NCBI RefSeq assembly: GCF_008932245.1
Contig: NZ_CP034910.1
Location: 1-64,000, forward strand
Source of the DNA: Sinorhizobium alkalisoli
GTDB taxonomy: Bacteria > Pseudomonadota > Alphaproteobacteria > Rhizobiales > Rhizobiaceae
Length of the DNA: 64,000 nt
Direction: 5' to 3'
The position numbers and the translations under genes are program-made. Positions 45,131 to 52,997 of the stretch are shown one piece after another. The notes beneath the pieces were generated by a model. That model saw only the letters and a program-made list of their open reading frames with translations. It searched no databases and had not been told where the DNA came from. How positions within the stretch are numbered: the stretch's first letter is position 1; every line of letters starts with the position of its first letter.

Positions 45131-45703
45131 ATGTGTTCGAAAGCGGTGAAATGGTCTGCCCCCATCCTTGTGGCGGCCGCGGTTGCCGCCGCGGCCATTT
45201 CGGCAGCGGCGGCACAGGTGGTTTCATCCGACAAACTGGTTCAGGAAAGGCAACGGGACATGAAAGCGATGGCGGCCGCGGCCAAAAGGATCAACGACAT
45301 GTTCAAAGGCACGTCACCTTATGATGCGAAGGCGTTCAAAGCGGCCGCCGAATCCATCAGGGCGCATTCTGGGGAAAGGCTGTCTTCGCTGTTTGACGGC
45401 TCCGTCACTGCCGCCGGCTCGAAGGCCAGTTCAATCATCGAAACTGAGCGACCGAAGTTCCACGACCTGGCGGCCGAACTTGGCGTCTACGCCTCGGCGC
45501 TTTCGATCGCGGCCAATCGCAACCCGGATGTTCTCGGTCCTGAAATGCGAATGCAGGGCGGCGATGCGATGATGGGTGGGCCGATTGCGAGGAAGCCGCA
45601 GGCGACGCGGGACGTCGCGTCGATCCCCGCAGAGCACGCGTTTCACATGATGCTGCAGACTTGCACCTCCTGCCACGCCAAGTTTCGCCTCCAGACCGAG
45701 TAG
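45131..45703 (+). CDS. Cytochrome c556/c'-like periplasmic protein
   Basis: 190 aa. Signal peptide at residues 1 to about 28 (VAAAVAAAAISAAAAQ). The mature part is helical with an N-terminal Met (MKAMAAAAKRINDMF) and the C-terminal haem site CTSCHAKFR near residue 178, the arrangement of class II cytochromes c (c556). It would carry electrons or bind a small ligand in the periplasm. It is the first intact gene downstream of the decayed YqaA copy. The ATG is 13 bases after AAGGA; a GTG at 45146 is an alternative start. Confidence 0.83.
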   Translation: MCSKAVKWSAPILVAAAVAAAAISAAAAQVVSSDKLVQERQRDMKAMAAAAKRINDMFKGTSPYDAKAFKAAAESIRAHSGERLSSLFDGSVTAAGSKASSIIETERPKFHDLAAELGVYASALSIAANRNPDVLGPEMRMQGGDAMMGGPIARKPQATRDVASIPAEHAFHMMLQTCTSCHAKFRLQTE

Positions 45704-45848
45704 TCACAGGCGCCGAGTTTGCTTCGTTATAGCCGTTTCCCGAGCTTTCTGTGCTGTTTGCGCCAACCGTATCGCATCAGACCGCGGCTTGCAGATTGAG
45801 AGCACGGTCGTCGTGATCAGTACGGCAATGCCTGCCGGCAGATTCGAC

Positions 45849-46066
45849 CAGATTGACGTTCGCCGAGAAGACGCCGGGCACTACGAGATGGTCTTTTCGA
45901 CATGTCGCAGGCAGGAGGCGCACGTCGTGCCTTCGATGCCGAAGTTCGGTGGAGACTGGTGCTGAAGTGAGGATTTTTCGATCTGTGTCAATGCAGTCAT
46001 CGGAGCGATTCCCATTGCCACCGCACCGTCAGATAATTCTTCCAAAAAAATGAGGTGACCTGCCAC
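45849..46066 (-). pseudogene. Copper-ATPase HMA domain relic
   Basis: A frame from about 46066 ends in GIEGTTCASCLRHVEKTIS, the metal-binding GxTCASC loop and first helix of an HMA domain of CopA-type P1B ATPases, and then meets a TAG at 45883-45881. One base shifted, the sequence continues VPGVFSANVNLV, which is the second half of the HMA domain. So one base is lost between them. No ATPase core follows, so this is a fragment. The gap 45704-45848 holds no other gene. Confidence 0.6.
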
Positions 46067-46073
46067 TGAGTTT

Positions 46074-46163
46074 TCATCCAGCGGCGATTAGAGCCTCGGC
46101 GTCGAGCAGTATGTCGCGGCGAATGCTGAGGGCCTGGCCGAACTTGATGAACGTCGTCCCAGA
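46074..46163 (-). pseudogene. UbiB/AarF kinase-like fragment
   Basis: About 29 codons read SGTTFIKFGQALSIRRDIL, matching the conserved GPTFIKxGQxLSxRxD block at the start of the UbiB/AarF kinase family, then a stop at 46076-46074. No upstream or downstream kinase domain is present. Assigned on one short block only. Confidence 0.4.
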
Positions 46164-46246
46164 GTGCCCCGGCAAAGAGGAAGGTATTGTCGATCGTCGA
46201 CAGCTCGCATTGCCGGACGCGCCTGCCGTCCGGATGATTCGCTCCG

Positions 46247-46360
46247 ATCCTCGGAATTCCGCAGACAATTCTGACGGCGGAAACAGTCTATGCGCCCGCC
46301 ACGATCGGCGATTAGCGCCGTCGCCTTGTCGACCATCATTCCGCGGATCGGGTCCTTGGC
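46247..46360 (-). pseudogene. YHS-domain relic of a copper ATPase
   Basis: The frame reads AKDPIRGMMVDKATALIADR then GGRIDCFRRQNCLRNSED. This matches YHS domains (DPVCGM-V...GG-YFCS--C--F), as found near HMA domains in copper ATPases, but the first conserved Cys is Arg (CGC) and the FCSEnC segment has drifted. It lies about 180 bases before the HMA relic in the same direction, consistent with one destroyed copper ATPase gene. Confidence 0.5.
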
Positions 46361-46575
46361 GCACGCGTGCCGCGCCTTCCTTCAGGAAAGGGGACGCGGA
46401 CGCCGATGCTGGTTGATGTTGCTTAGGGTGGTCGCAGCGCGCGCTATGACCGTCTGTTCGAAGTCGAGCTTGATCCGCATCAAGGTGGATTTTCGCGCTA
46501 GCGGTATTTTCAGAAGAATTGCGGGCACCTTGCTGCGAGCTGACTGCCAAGCCGGATGAGTTGGGAGAAACGAAA

Positions 46576-47241
46576 ATGGCGACACCGCGAATGATCCTGC
46601 TGGCGAGTTCCCTGTTTTTGCTCGGAACGCCGGGCTTTTCCGAAGACGCACATCACCCGGAGTCAACAGCCGGACAGATGAGCGAGCAAACGACGCAAAC
46701 GCAAGCCCCCGCCACCAGCCCGAGCGCCATGATGCCGCACGGCATGATGTCCGGTGGCATGATGAGCGGAATGATGGGGATGATGGGCGGCGGCCAGGCG
46801 CCACTGGGGATGATGGGCGGCGGCCAGGCGCCACTGGGCATGATGGGCGCGGGTCAAGGGCCGATGGGCCCACCCGATATGGGACTGATGGCCAAGATGA
46901 TGGCCCCCGAACACATCGAGGGGCGTCTCGCGTTCCTGAAGACGGAACTCAAGATAAAACCCGAGCAAGAGTCGTTGTGGAACGCCTTCGCCGAGGTTCT
47001 GCGCGCCAACGCCCGCGGCGTGCAGGATGGCATGATGCAAATGCCGGGCGCAATGGGACCGGGTGGGCCCGCGGCGACCCCATTGCAGCGCATTGAGTTC
47101 CGGGAAAGCGCTCTCGCAAACCGGCTCGACGGAGTGCGCAAGCTGAAGGGAGCTCTCGCTCCTCTCTATCAGGCGCTCGACGGAACGCAGAAACAGATGG
47201 CGGACAGGCTGCTCCTGCCGCCGATGATGGGAATGATGTGA
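46576..47241 (+). CDS. Met-rich periplasmic LTXXQ/Spy-like protein
   Basis: 221 aa. Signal peptide (MILLASSLFLLGTPGFS, residues 5-21). A long Met/Gly/Gln-rich segment, about residues 55-95, contains repeats such as GMMGGGQAPL, a likely Cu(I) or metal-binding zone. The rest is helical and carries LTXXQ-type motifs (KPEQESLWNAFAEVL near 135, ALDGTQKQMADRLL near 210), as in CpxP/Spy and related periplasmic metal-stress proteins. GGGAG lies eight bases before the ATG at 46576. It heads a plus-strand run with the DUF2933 gene. Confidence 0.82.
   Translation: MATPRMILLASSLFLLGTPGFSEDAHHPESTAGQMSEQTTQTQAPATSPSAMMPHGMMSGGMMSGMMGMMGGGQAPLGMMGGGQAPLGMMGAGQGPMGPPDMGLMAKMMAPEHIEGRLAFLKTELKIKPEQESLWNAFAEVLRANARGVQDGMMQMPGAMGPGGPAATPLQRIEFRESALANRLDGVRKLKGALAPLYQALDGTQKQMADRLLLPPMMGMM
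46776..46835. repeat. Two perfect 30-bp tandem repeats within the Met-rich gene
   Basis: Copies at 46776-46805 and 46806-46835 are identical; a third, imperfect unit follows (46836-46865). Each encodes ten residues of the Met/Gly-rich zone, so copy number changes keep frame and alter the number of Met sites. Confidence 0.85.
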
Positions 47242-47266
47242 ACGAACGGCCGGGGAGGCCATCGCG

Positions 47267-47566
47267 ATGAGCAGCGAAGACCGCGCTGGGCAACCGGCGC
47301 CGGAGTTGCACAGCGGACATGATCGCGAAGGTGCGGAGCCAGCCGGATTCTGGCGATCGAACACAGGGATCGTGCTGAGCGGCTTCCTGTTGATCGGTGG
47401 CTTTCTCCTCCTCTCGGAGCATCGCCTGCACGCATTCAGCTACCTGCCTTATCTGCTTGTCCTTGCCTGCCCACTCCTGCACCTGTTTCACCATGGTTAT
47501 GGAAGCCATGGAGCGCACAAGCACGAGTGGCAGTCGGGAGCGGGGGAGAAATCGAGGGCTGATTGA
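47267..47566 (+). CDS. DUF2933 membrane protein
   Basis: 99 aa. A hydrophilic N-terminus, one or two helices (GIVLSGFLLIGGFLLLSEH and SYLPYLLVLACPLLHLF) and a His-rich tail (HHGYGSHGAHKHEW). Members of this family are small inner-membrane proteins common in copper and mercury resistance loci; the function is unknown. GGGGAGG precedes the ATG. It follows the Met-rich gene by 25 bases and is probably cotranscribed. The 117-bp gap to the permease gene holds no ATPase gene. Confidence 0.8.
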   Translation: MSSEDRAGQPAPELHSGHDREGAEPAGFWRSNTGIVLSGFLLIGGFLLLSEHRLHAFSYLPYLLVLACPLLHLFHHGYGSHGAHKHEWQSGAGEKSRAD

Positions 47567-47683
47567 GCCGGCCGAGGCGACGCTCTCCTCCTCTTATTTC
47601 GCGGGAGGCATGGCGCGCGCGGCAGGTTCCATGCTGAGGGCTGAATTGGTCCTCTCGGCGCCGGGGCGCTCGGTTGGTGACGC

Positions 47684-50047
47684 ATGAGCACGCTCGATAC
47701 CAAATTGCAGCGGGATTTGCGGCGACTTTGGGGGCAGGTCCTCGCCATCGCCCTCGTGGTCGCTGGTGGTGTCGCATCGTTGGTGATGTCGACCGGATCG
47801 TTCCGATCGCTGGATGAGACGCGCACGGCCTATTACGAGAGGCACCAGTTCGCCGACATATTCGCGGAAGTGACGCGGGCTCCGAAAACGCTTGTCGCGA
47901 GGATCGCCGAGATCTCCGGCGTCGCCGCGGTCGAGGCCCGCATCGCCGAATTCGCACTGCTAGACATACCGAACTTTCGCGAGCCGGCGACCGGCCGTTT
48001 GATTTCTCTTCCGGAGAATGGTCCGCCGCTTCTCAATCGGCCTTATATGCGAGTCGGGCGCTTGCCGGACGCGAACGATCCGGACGAGGTAATGGTCAAT
48101 GAGAGCTTTGCGAAGGCGCACTCCTTTGAACCGGGAGACCGCTTCTCGGCTACGCTCAACGGCCGAAAGCGCGAGCTTACCATCGTGGGTATCGCACTGT
48201 CGCCGGAACTTGTCTACGCGATCGGGCCCGGCGATCGCATGCCCGACGATCGCCGCTTCGGTGTGATCTGGATGTCGGAGCGCGCCCTGGCCGAGGCCTG
48301 CGATCTCGATGGCGCGTTCTCGTCGGTGAGCCTCAAGTTGATGCCGGATGCGGTGGAAACCGACGTCATCGATGCGATCGATGACCTGCTTGAGCGCTAT
48401 GGCGGCGGCGCAGCCTACGGACGCAAGGATCAGACGTCCCATGCCTATCTCAATCACGGCCTCGACATGCTCAGGAACATGAGCCGCACCCTGCCGCCGA
48501 TTTTCCTCATCGTCAGCGCCTTTCTCGTCAACCTGACGCTCAGCCGACTCGTGGCGCTCGAAAGGGAGCAGATCGGGCTTCTCAAGGCACTGGGGTACCG
48601 AGACACCAGCATTGTCGTGCACTATTTGAAATTCGTCGCCGCTACCGCCCTCATCGGCATCATGATCGGCAGTGCGGCGGGGACCTGGCTGGGTTCCTAT
48701 GTGACGCGGCTTTTCGGCGAGTATTACCGCTTCCCGTTCCTCGTCTTCTCCGAGAATTTCAACGTCTATGTCCTTGCGGCTGTTCTCAGCACGGCGGCTG
48801 CGCTGGGGGGCGCGCTCCGCTCCCTTCGCGAGATCACCTCGTTGCAGGCGGCGGTCGCGATGCAGCCGCCGGCTCCCCCGACGTTCCGACGCCTGCTGCT
48901 CGGATGGCCTACATTCGGTACGCTCATCTCGCGGCGAACGATGATGATGCTCAGAAACATCGCCCGGAAGCCGATCCGGGCAGCCCTGGCGACGCTGGGC
49001 ATGGCCTTTGCGACCGGCATTCTCGTCGTCTCGCTGTTCGTCCGCAATGCCATGGAGGAACTGATCGACGTGACCTACTTCATGGCCGATCGCCAGGATG
49101 CAACGATCAGCTTCGCGGAGAAGCGGCCGGAGACGGTTCTGTTCGATGTGAGCAGACTGCCCGGCGTGCTTGCGGTCGAACCTTATCGTCAGGTCCCCAT
49201 CCGCGTCCGAAAGGGAAGCCGCGAGCGCAGGACATTGCTGTCCGGGAGGCCCGCCGGCGCAGACCTCAGCCGGATTATCGATGTCGATCTGCGCACCGTC
49301 AGCTTGCCGGAGGCGGGGGTGGCAATTTCCGCCTATCTCGGGCGCCTTCTGGATGCGCGCGTGGGCGACATAGTCGAAGTGGACCTGCTCGACGGCCGGC
49401 GGCGGACGATTCAACTGACCGTAGCCGCCCTGGTGGAGGATTATTTCGGCATTGCCGCGATGATGGACGCGCAAGCGCTTTCCCGCTTGTTGCGCGAAGC
49501 CCCCACGGTGAATGGCGTCCATCTCAGTGTGGATGACGGCAAGCTTGATCTGCTCTACGAGGCCATAAAGCGGATACCGACGGTTGCGGGGGTCGCGCTG
49601 CAGCGTGTGTCCCTCGTGAACTTCCGTCAGAGCCTGGCGATCATCGTCACGACGATGGCCGGAATCTATACTGGGCTGTCCGTCGTGATCGCCTTCGGCG
49701 TCGTCTACAACAGCGCCCGCATCTCGCTTTCGGAGCATGCGCGCGAACTCGCAACACTCAGAGTCCTTGGCTTCAGCCAGGGCGAGACGATGCGCATTCT
49801 GCTACTCGAACTGGCCGTCATTGTCGCCCTTGCCCAGCCGCCGGGTTGGGCAATCGGCTACGGCCTTTCATGGGTGATGAACAAGCAGCTTGCCGGGGAG
49901 CTCATGCGCGCGCCCCTCGTCGTCGAGAATGCCACCTATGTGCTGGCGACAGCGATCGTCTTCTTCGCAGCATTGATTTCGGCGCTTGTTGTCGGGCGTC
50001 GCGTTTACGAGTTGGACCTGGTGTCCGTGCTCAAAACCAGGGAATAG
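47684..50047 (+). CDS. FtsX/MacB-like ABC transporter permease
   Basis: 787 aa with two FtsX domains. A first helix near residues 17-37, a periplasmic domain of about 220 residues, helices near 270-290, 320-345 and 360-380, a second set beginning near 430, another periplasmic domain and three C-terminal helices. This eight-to-ten-helix arrangement is that of lipoprotein or DevC-type exporters that move substrates from the membrane or periplasm. The cognate ATPase is not encoded next to it, which is unusual. The HlyD-like adaptor gene follows four bases after its stop. Confidence 0.85.
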   Translation: MSTLDTKLQRDLRRLWGQVLAIALVVAGGVASLVMSTGSFRSLDETRTAYYERHQFADIFAEVTRAPKTLVARIAEISGVAAVEARIAEFALLDIPNFREPATGRLISLPENGPPLLNRPYMRVGRLPDANDPDEVMVNESFAKAHSFEPGDRFSATLNGRKRELTIVGIALSPELVYAIGPGDRMPDDRRFGVIWMSERALAEACDLDGAFSSVSLKLMPDAVETDVIDAIDDLLERYGGGAAYGRKDQTSHAYLNHGLDMLRNMSRTLPPIFLIVSAFLVNLTLSRLVALEREQIGLLKALGYRDTSIVVHYLKFVAATALIGIMIGSAAGTWLGSYVTRLFGEYYRFPFLVFSENFNVYVLAAVLSTAAALGGALRSLREITSLQAAVAMQPPAPPTFRRLLLGWPTFGTLISRRTMMMLRNIARKPIRAALATLGMAFATGILVVSLFVRNAMEELIDVTYFMADRQDATISFAEKRPETVLFDVSRLPGVLAVEPYRQVPIRVRKGSRERRTLLSGRPAGADLSRIIDVDLRTVSLPEAGVAISAYLGRLLDARVGDIVEVDLLDGRRRTIQLTVAALVEDYFGIAAMMDAQALSRLLREAPTVNGVHLSVDDGKLDLLYEAIKRIPTVAGVALQRVSLVNFRQSLAIIVTTMAGIYTGLSVVIAFGVVYNSARISLSEHARELATLRVLGFSQGETMRILLLELAVIVALAQPPGWAIGYGLSWVMNKQLAGELMRAPLVVENATYVLATAIVFFAALISALVVGRRVYELDLVSVLKTRE

Positions 50048-50051
50048 GGCC

Positions 50052-51299
50052 GTGCAAAGGAAGTGGCTGAAACGGGCCGGATGGCTTATCACTGTCGGGG
50101 CGGCGGCTGCTGCCGCCGTCTGGTTCGCCTGGCCGCGGCCGGTGCCCGTCGACACGGCACCGGCGGCGAGGGTGCCGATGGCCGTGACGGTCGACGAAGA
50201 GGCACGAACGCGGGTCCGGCATGTCTACACCGTATCCGCGCCCGTTACCGGAAAGGTCCTCCGTATCTCTCGGCCCGACGGTCACGACCAGACCTCTTTG
50301 CATGTCGGCGACGAGGTGATCGTGGGCAAGACGATCGTCGCGGTCATGGAGCCAGTGACTCCCGGCCTGCTCGACGTCCGCTCTCGCGCGGAACTGGAGG
50401 CGGCGCTCGTCGCGGCAAACGCCGTGGTGACCTTGGCGGAGGCCGAAATACGCCGCATCGAAGCGGCAGTCAGCTTCGCTCGTGCCGAGCTTGCGCGCGC
50501 GGAGGGGCTTGCGCGCAGCGACACGATTTCCGCGCGGGACCTGGAAAAGGCGAGGTTCGATCTCGAGACGATCGAGGCCCAACTCGCGACGGCGAAGGCA
50601 CAGCTCGAGGTCCGGCGGCGAGAGCAGGCGGTGGCATCGGCGCACCTCACCGGATCGTCCGAGGCGGATGCAAGCGCCGGCGAAGGCTGCTGCGTCCAAA
50701 TCCGCGCACCCGTGAACGGCCGCGTGCTCAGGATCGTCCAGGAGGACGAAGCAGTCGTTCAGGCCGGCGCGCCGCTCGTCCAGATCGGCGATCCGAAGGA
50801 CCTCGAGATCGTCGCGGATTTTCTCTCGACCGAGGCCGTACAGATCAAGACCGGTGCTGCGGTCACCATTGACGGCTGGGGTGGACCGATCGTGCGCGGC
50901 CGGGTGAAGCGAGTCGACCCCGCCGGTTTTGTCAAGGTCTCGGCCCTCGGCATTGAGGAACAGCGCGTCGGCACCGTGATCGATCTCGTCGATCCACCCG
51001 AATCCTGGGCCCGACTGGGTCACGACTTCCGGGTCATCGTTCACGTGGCCATTTGGGAATCGGCAGACGCCCTGACCATACCTGTGAGCGCGCTGTTCCG
51101 GCGCGGCGACGACTGGGCCGTCTTTGCGGTCAAGGACGGTCGTGCCCGTGCCACGATCGTGCGCACTGGACAGCGAAACAGCAAACTGGTCGAGGTGTTG
51201 TCGGGGCTTTCTCCAGGGGACAGGGTCTTGCTGCATCCAAGCGACCGGGTGGCCGAGGGTACGGCGGTGGCGGAGCGCGAGACGCGCTCCCTAGAGTAG
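50052..51299 (+). CDS. HlyD-family efflux adaptor (membrane fusion protein)
   Basis: 415 aa from a GTG. One N-terminal helix (residues about 10-28), a lipoyl/barrel-sandwich part (VSAPVTGKVLRIS near 60, IRAPVNGRVLRIV near 220), a coiled-coil hairpin (about 110-200) and beta-barrel and membrane-proximal domains. It would bridge the permease to an outer-membrane channel. It is operonic with the FtsX-like permease. A run CC near residue 213 in GEGCCVQIRAP is an odd feature. The 185-bp gap after it holds nothing clear. Confidence 0.87.
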   Translation: MQRKWLKRAGWLITVGAAAAAAVWFAWPRPVPVDTAPAARVPMAVTVDEEARTRVRHVYTVSAPVTGKVLRISRPDGHDQTSLHVGDEVIVGKTIVAVMEPVTPGLLDVRSRAELEAALVAANAVVTLAEAEIRRIEAAVSFARAELARAEGLARSDTISARDLEKARFDLETIEAQLATAKAQLEVRRREQAVASAHLTGSSEADASAGEGCCVQIRAPVNGRVLRIVQEDEAVVQAGAPLVQIGDPKDLEIVADFLSTEAVQIKTGAAVTIDGWGGPIVRGRVKRVDPAGFVKVSALGIEEQRVGTVIDLVDPPESWARLGHDFRVIVHVAIWESADALTIPVSALFRRGDDWAVFAVKDGRARATIVRTGQRNSKLVEVLSGLSPGDRVLLHPSDRVAEGTAVAERETRSLE

Positions 51300-51484
51300 C
51301 CTCTTATGAGACTCTTTGTCCGCTTAAGCGCGGCGGAGCTGTCGTTCACAGCGAGATGATTGAACGACAGCAACGGGTCGAGAGCGGTATTCTGTTCCGG
51401 TACTAAGTGTTAGATTAGGTTTTCGTCAGTGGGCGCATCGGCCCGAAATTCGTATCTGCTTGAGAGGACTTGCTTGGCTATAGG

Positions 51485-52399
51485 CTAGTCCCTCGGCAAT
51501 TGCCGCGCTGCCCACTCGCTTTTCGGGATCGCCTTGCCAATGGCGTAACTGAAGGAGACGACCGCCGTGGTCTCGGAGCTGACCTCGCATTTGAAATCAA
51601 CCGCGTACCATTTCCGCTGGCTGCGGAAGGCGCCGCCATTGGCACTCATGCCATCGGGAGAAACCAACCCTCCCGACGGGCCGAACGGCACGAGCATGTC
51701 CGGAAAGGCATCGGGTCTCTGCCGACGGATCTGCTCGAGCGCCTCGATGGTGCATAGCTGGACGATACGCCTCTTTGGCGGCAGCCGACCGATCGCCTGC
51801 TTGACGCGCGGATCGGACAGCGCATCCTTGGAGTAGAGTTCCCGTGCTTCTTGGAGCGCTGGCGCCTGACGCTCGGGTGCTGTCTGCTCGGGATTTGCGG
51901 CCTTATCCGCCTTGGCGGCCTGGGGCGTGGGCTTCGCCTCGGGAACGGGCGCACTCGGCGGCGCCACGGCATCGGCGGCCGCGTCGACAGCCTCCTTAGC
52001 TTCAACACGCAATTCCGCAGGTGCCGTCCTGATAACGGACGGTTCGTCTTTCGCGGCACTCTCCGGCTTCGGCCGTGAAAGATCGATCGTCTTTGGTGCC
52101 GCCGGGGGCAATTGCGGCTGAGTGGGCTTTTCCTTGTCGAGCCGCGCGGAAGCGGACTCGAATGCCTGCGGCTGCGCACGCGCTCGCTCCGGACTCGGCT
52201 CCGTACGTTCTTCCGGCGACTTCTCCTCCGCTTGCGACGGCGGTGGAACGAGCTCGACATTCACGCTTTTCTCCTGCGCCGGCGGGCCATGCTCTGGCAA
52301 TCGGACCAGCAGCAAGAACGCCAGGGCCAGATGCAGGGCGACCGAGGTCGGTATGCCCCAACCGGTTTCCCCCCACATTTTCCTGATGACGCGTTGCAT
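51485..52399 (-). CDS. DUF930 protein with TonB-like architecture
   Basis: 304 aa. One N-terminal helix (ALHLALAFLLLVRLP, about residues 20-35), then some 150 residues rich in Pro, Ala, Glu and Lys, and a C-terminal DUF930 domain (KRRIVQLCTIEALEQIRRQR, FKCEVSSETTAVVSFSYAIG). The anchor plus stiff spacer plus domain layout recalls TonB or LysM-type envelope-spanning proteins, but no TonB domain is seen. Start at ATG 52399; a GTG at 52420 is possible. It stands alone between the efflux genes and the allantoin genes. Confidence 0.75.
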   Translation of the reverse strand: MQRVIRKMWGETGWGIPTSVALHLALAFLLLVRLPEHGPPAQEKSVNVELVPPPSQAEEKSPEERTEPSPERARAQPQAFESASARLDKEKPTQPQLPPAAPKTIDLSRPKPESAAKDEPSVIRTAPAELRVEAKEAVDAAADAVAPPSAPVPEAKPTPQAAKADKAANPEQTAPERQAPALQEARELYSKDALSDPRVKQAIGRLPPKRRIVQLCTIEALEQIRRQRPDAFPDMLVPFGPSGGLVSPDGMSANGGAFRSQRKWYAVDFKCEVSSETTAVVSFSYAIGKAIPKSEWAARQLPRD

Positions 52400-52470
52400 T
52401 GCTCGAAAGTCCGCGGACACTATCCGCGGAACCTAAGAGCTCGACCGCCTTACAACAAGGGTGAATGCCG

Positions 52471-52959
52471 TCACCCGTGCTCGATGCGATAGGGGGCAGT
52501 GAAGAAATGCTCCTCCAGATTGCAGCCTTCGCCGCCGCGGTCGACGACGACGAAGTCGGAAATCCCATGAAGCGGCGTCAGGATGCCGTGCCAGACGTTT
52601 CGTGCGATATTGACGCCCTGGCCGGGCGCGGTCTCGAAGGCGATCGGCGTTCCCGGATGGCCACCTTGATCCGGCGCAACGACGACGAGAAATGTGTTTT
52701 TCGTCAGCGGCACGAAAGCCTGGCTGCCGAGCGGATGGCGCTCGACCATGGTCAGCGTCAGCGGCAGGTCATAGGGCTCGCCGCGCAACAGGCTAATCAG
52801 CACCCGCGCGCCCGGCCCGGTCGCCTCGACCTGGGCAAGATCATGGTGGCGGGTGCACTTGCCGGCGTTGATCGGAAAGCTCTTTGCCGCGTCCATTTCG
52901 ATCACATCGCCGAAGGGCGCGAAGGCAGCAGGGGTCAGGGGCCGGATCGGCAGGGACAT
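52471..52959 (-). CDS. allA: Ureidoglycolate lyase, AllA-like
   Basis: 162 aa from ATG 52959. The N-terminal IRPLTPAAFAPFGDVIE and the cupin core (PTGPGARVLISLLRGEP region, LTMVERHPLGSQAFVPL, and GVNIARNVWHGILTPL) are those of AllA, which splits ureidoglycolate into glyoxylate and urea. A longer frame from 53001 would overlap the glycerate kinase stop by four bases and is possible through translational coupling. Last gene of the gcl-hyi-glxR-ttuD-allA block, feeding glyoxylate to its first enzyme. Confidence 0.88.
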   Translation of the reverse strand: MSLPIRPLTPAAFAPFGDVIEMDAAKSFPINAGKCTRHHDLAQVEATGPGARVLISLLRGEPYDLPLTLTMVERHPLGSQAFVPLTKNTFLVVVAPDQGGHPGTPIAFETAPGQGVNIARNVWHGILTPLHGISDFVVVDRGGEGCNLEEHFFTAPYRIEHG

Positions 52960-52997
52960 CGCTTGAACTCTGCCATGCAGTTTTGCTTCTATCTCGC

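Noticed and set aside
46741..46870. CRISPR-like short repeats
   Set aside because: The repeats are back to back without spacers and in frame with the Met-rich protein.
47567..47683. Hidden ABC ATPase gene upstream of the permease
   Set aside because: The gap is only 117 bp and no Walker motif is encoded in any frame around it.
47960..49738. 592-codon minus-strand open frame
   Set aside because: Antisense to the FtsX-like permease, whose helices and motifs are clear; the composition of the antisense frame is Arg/Glu/Asp/His-rich noise.
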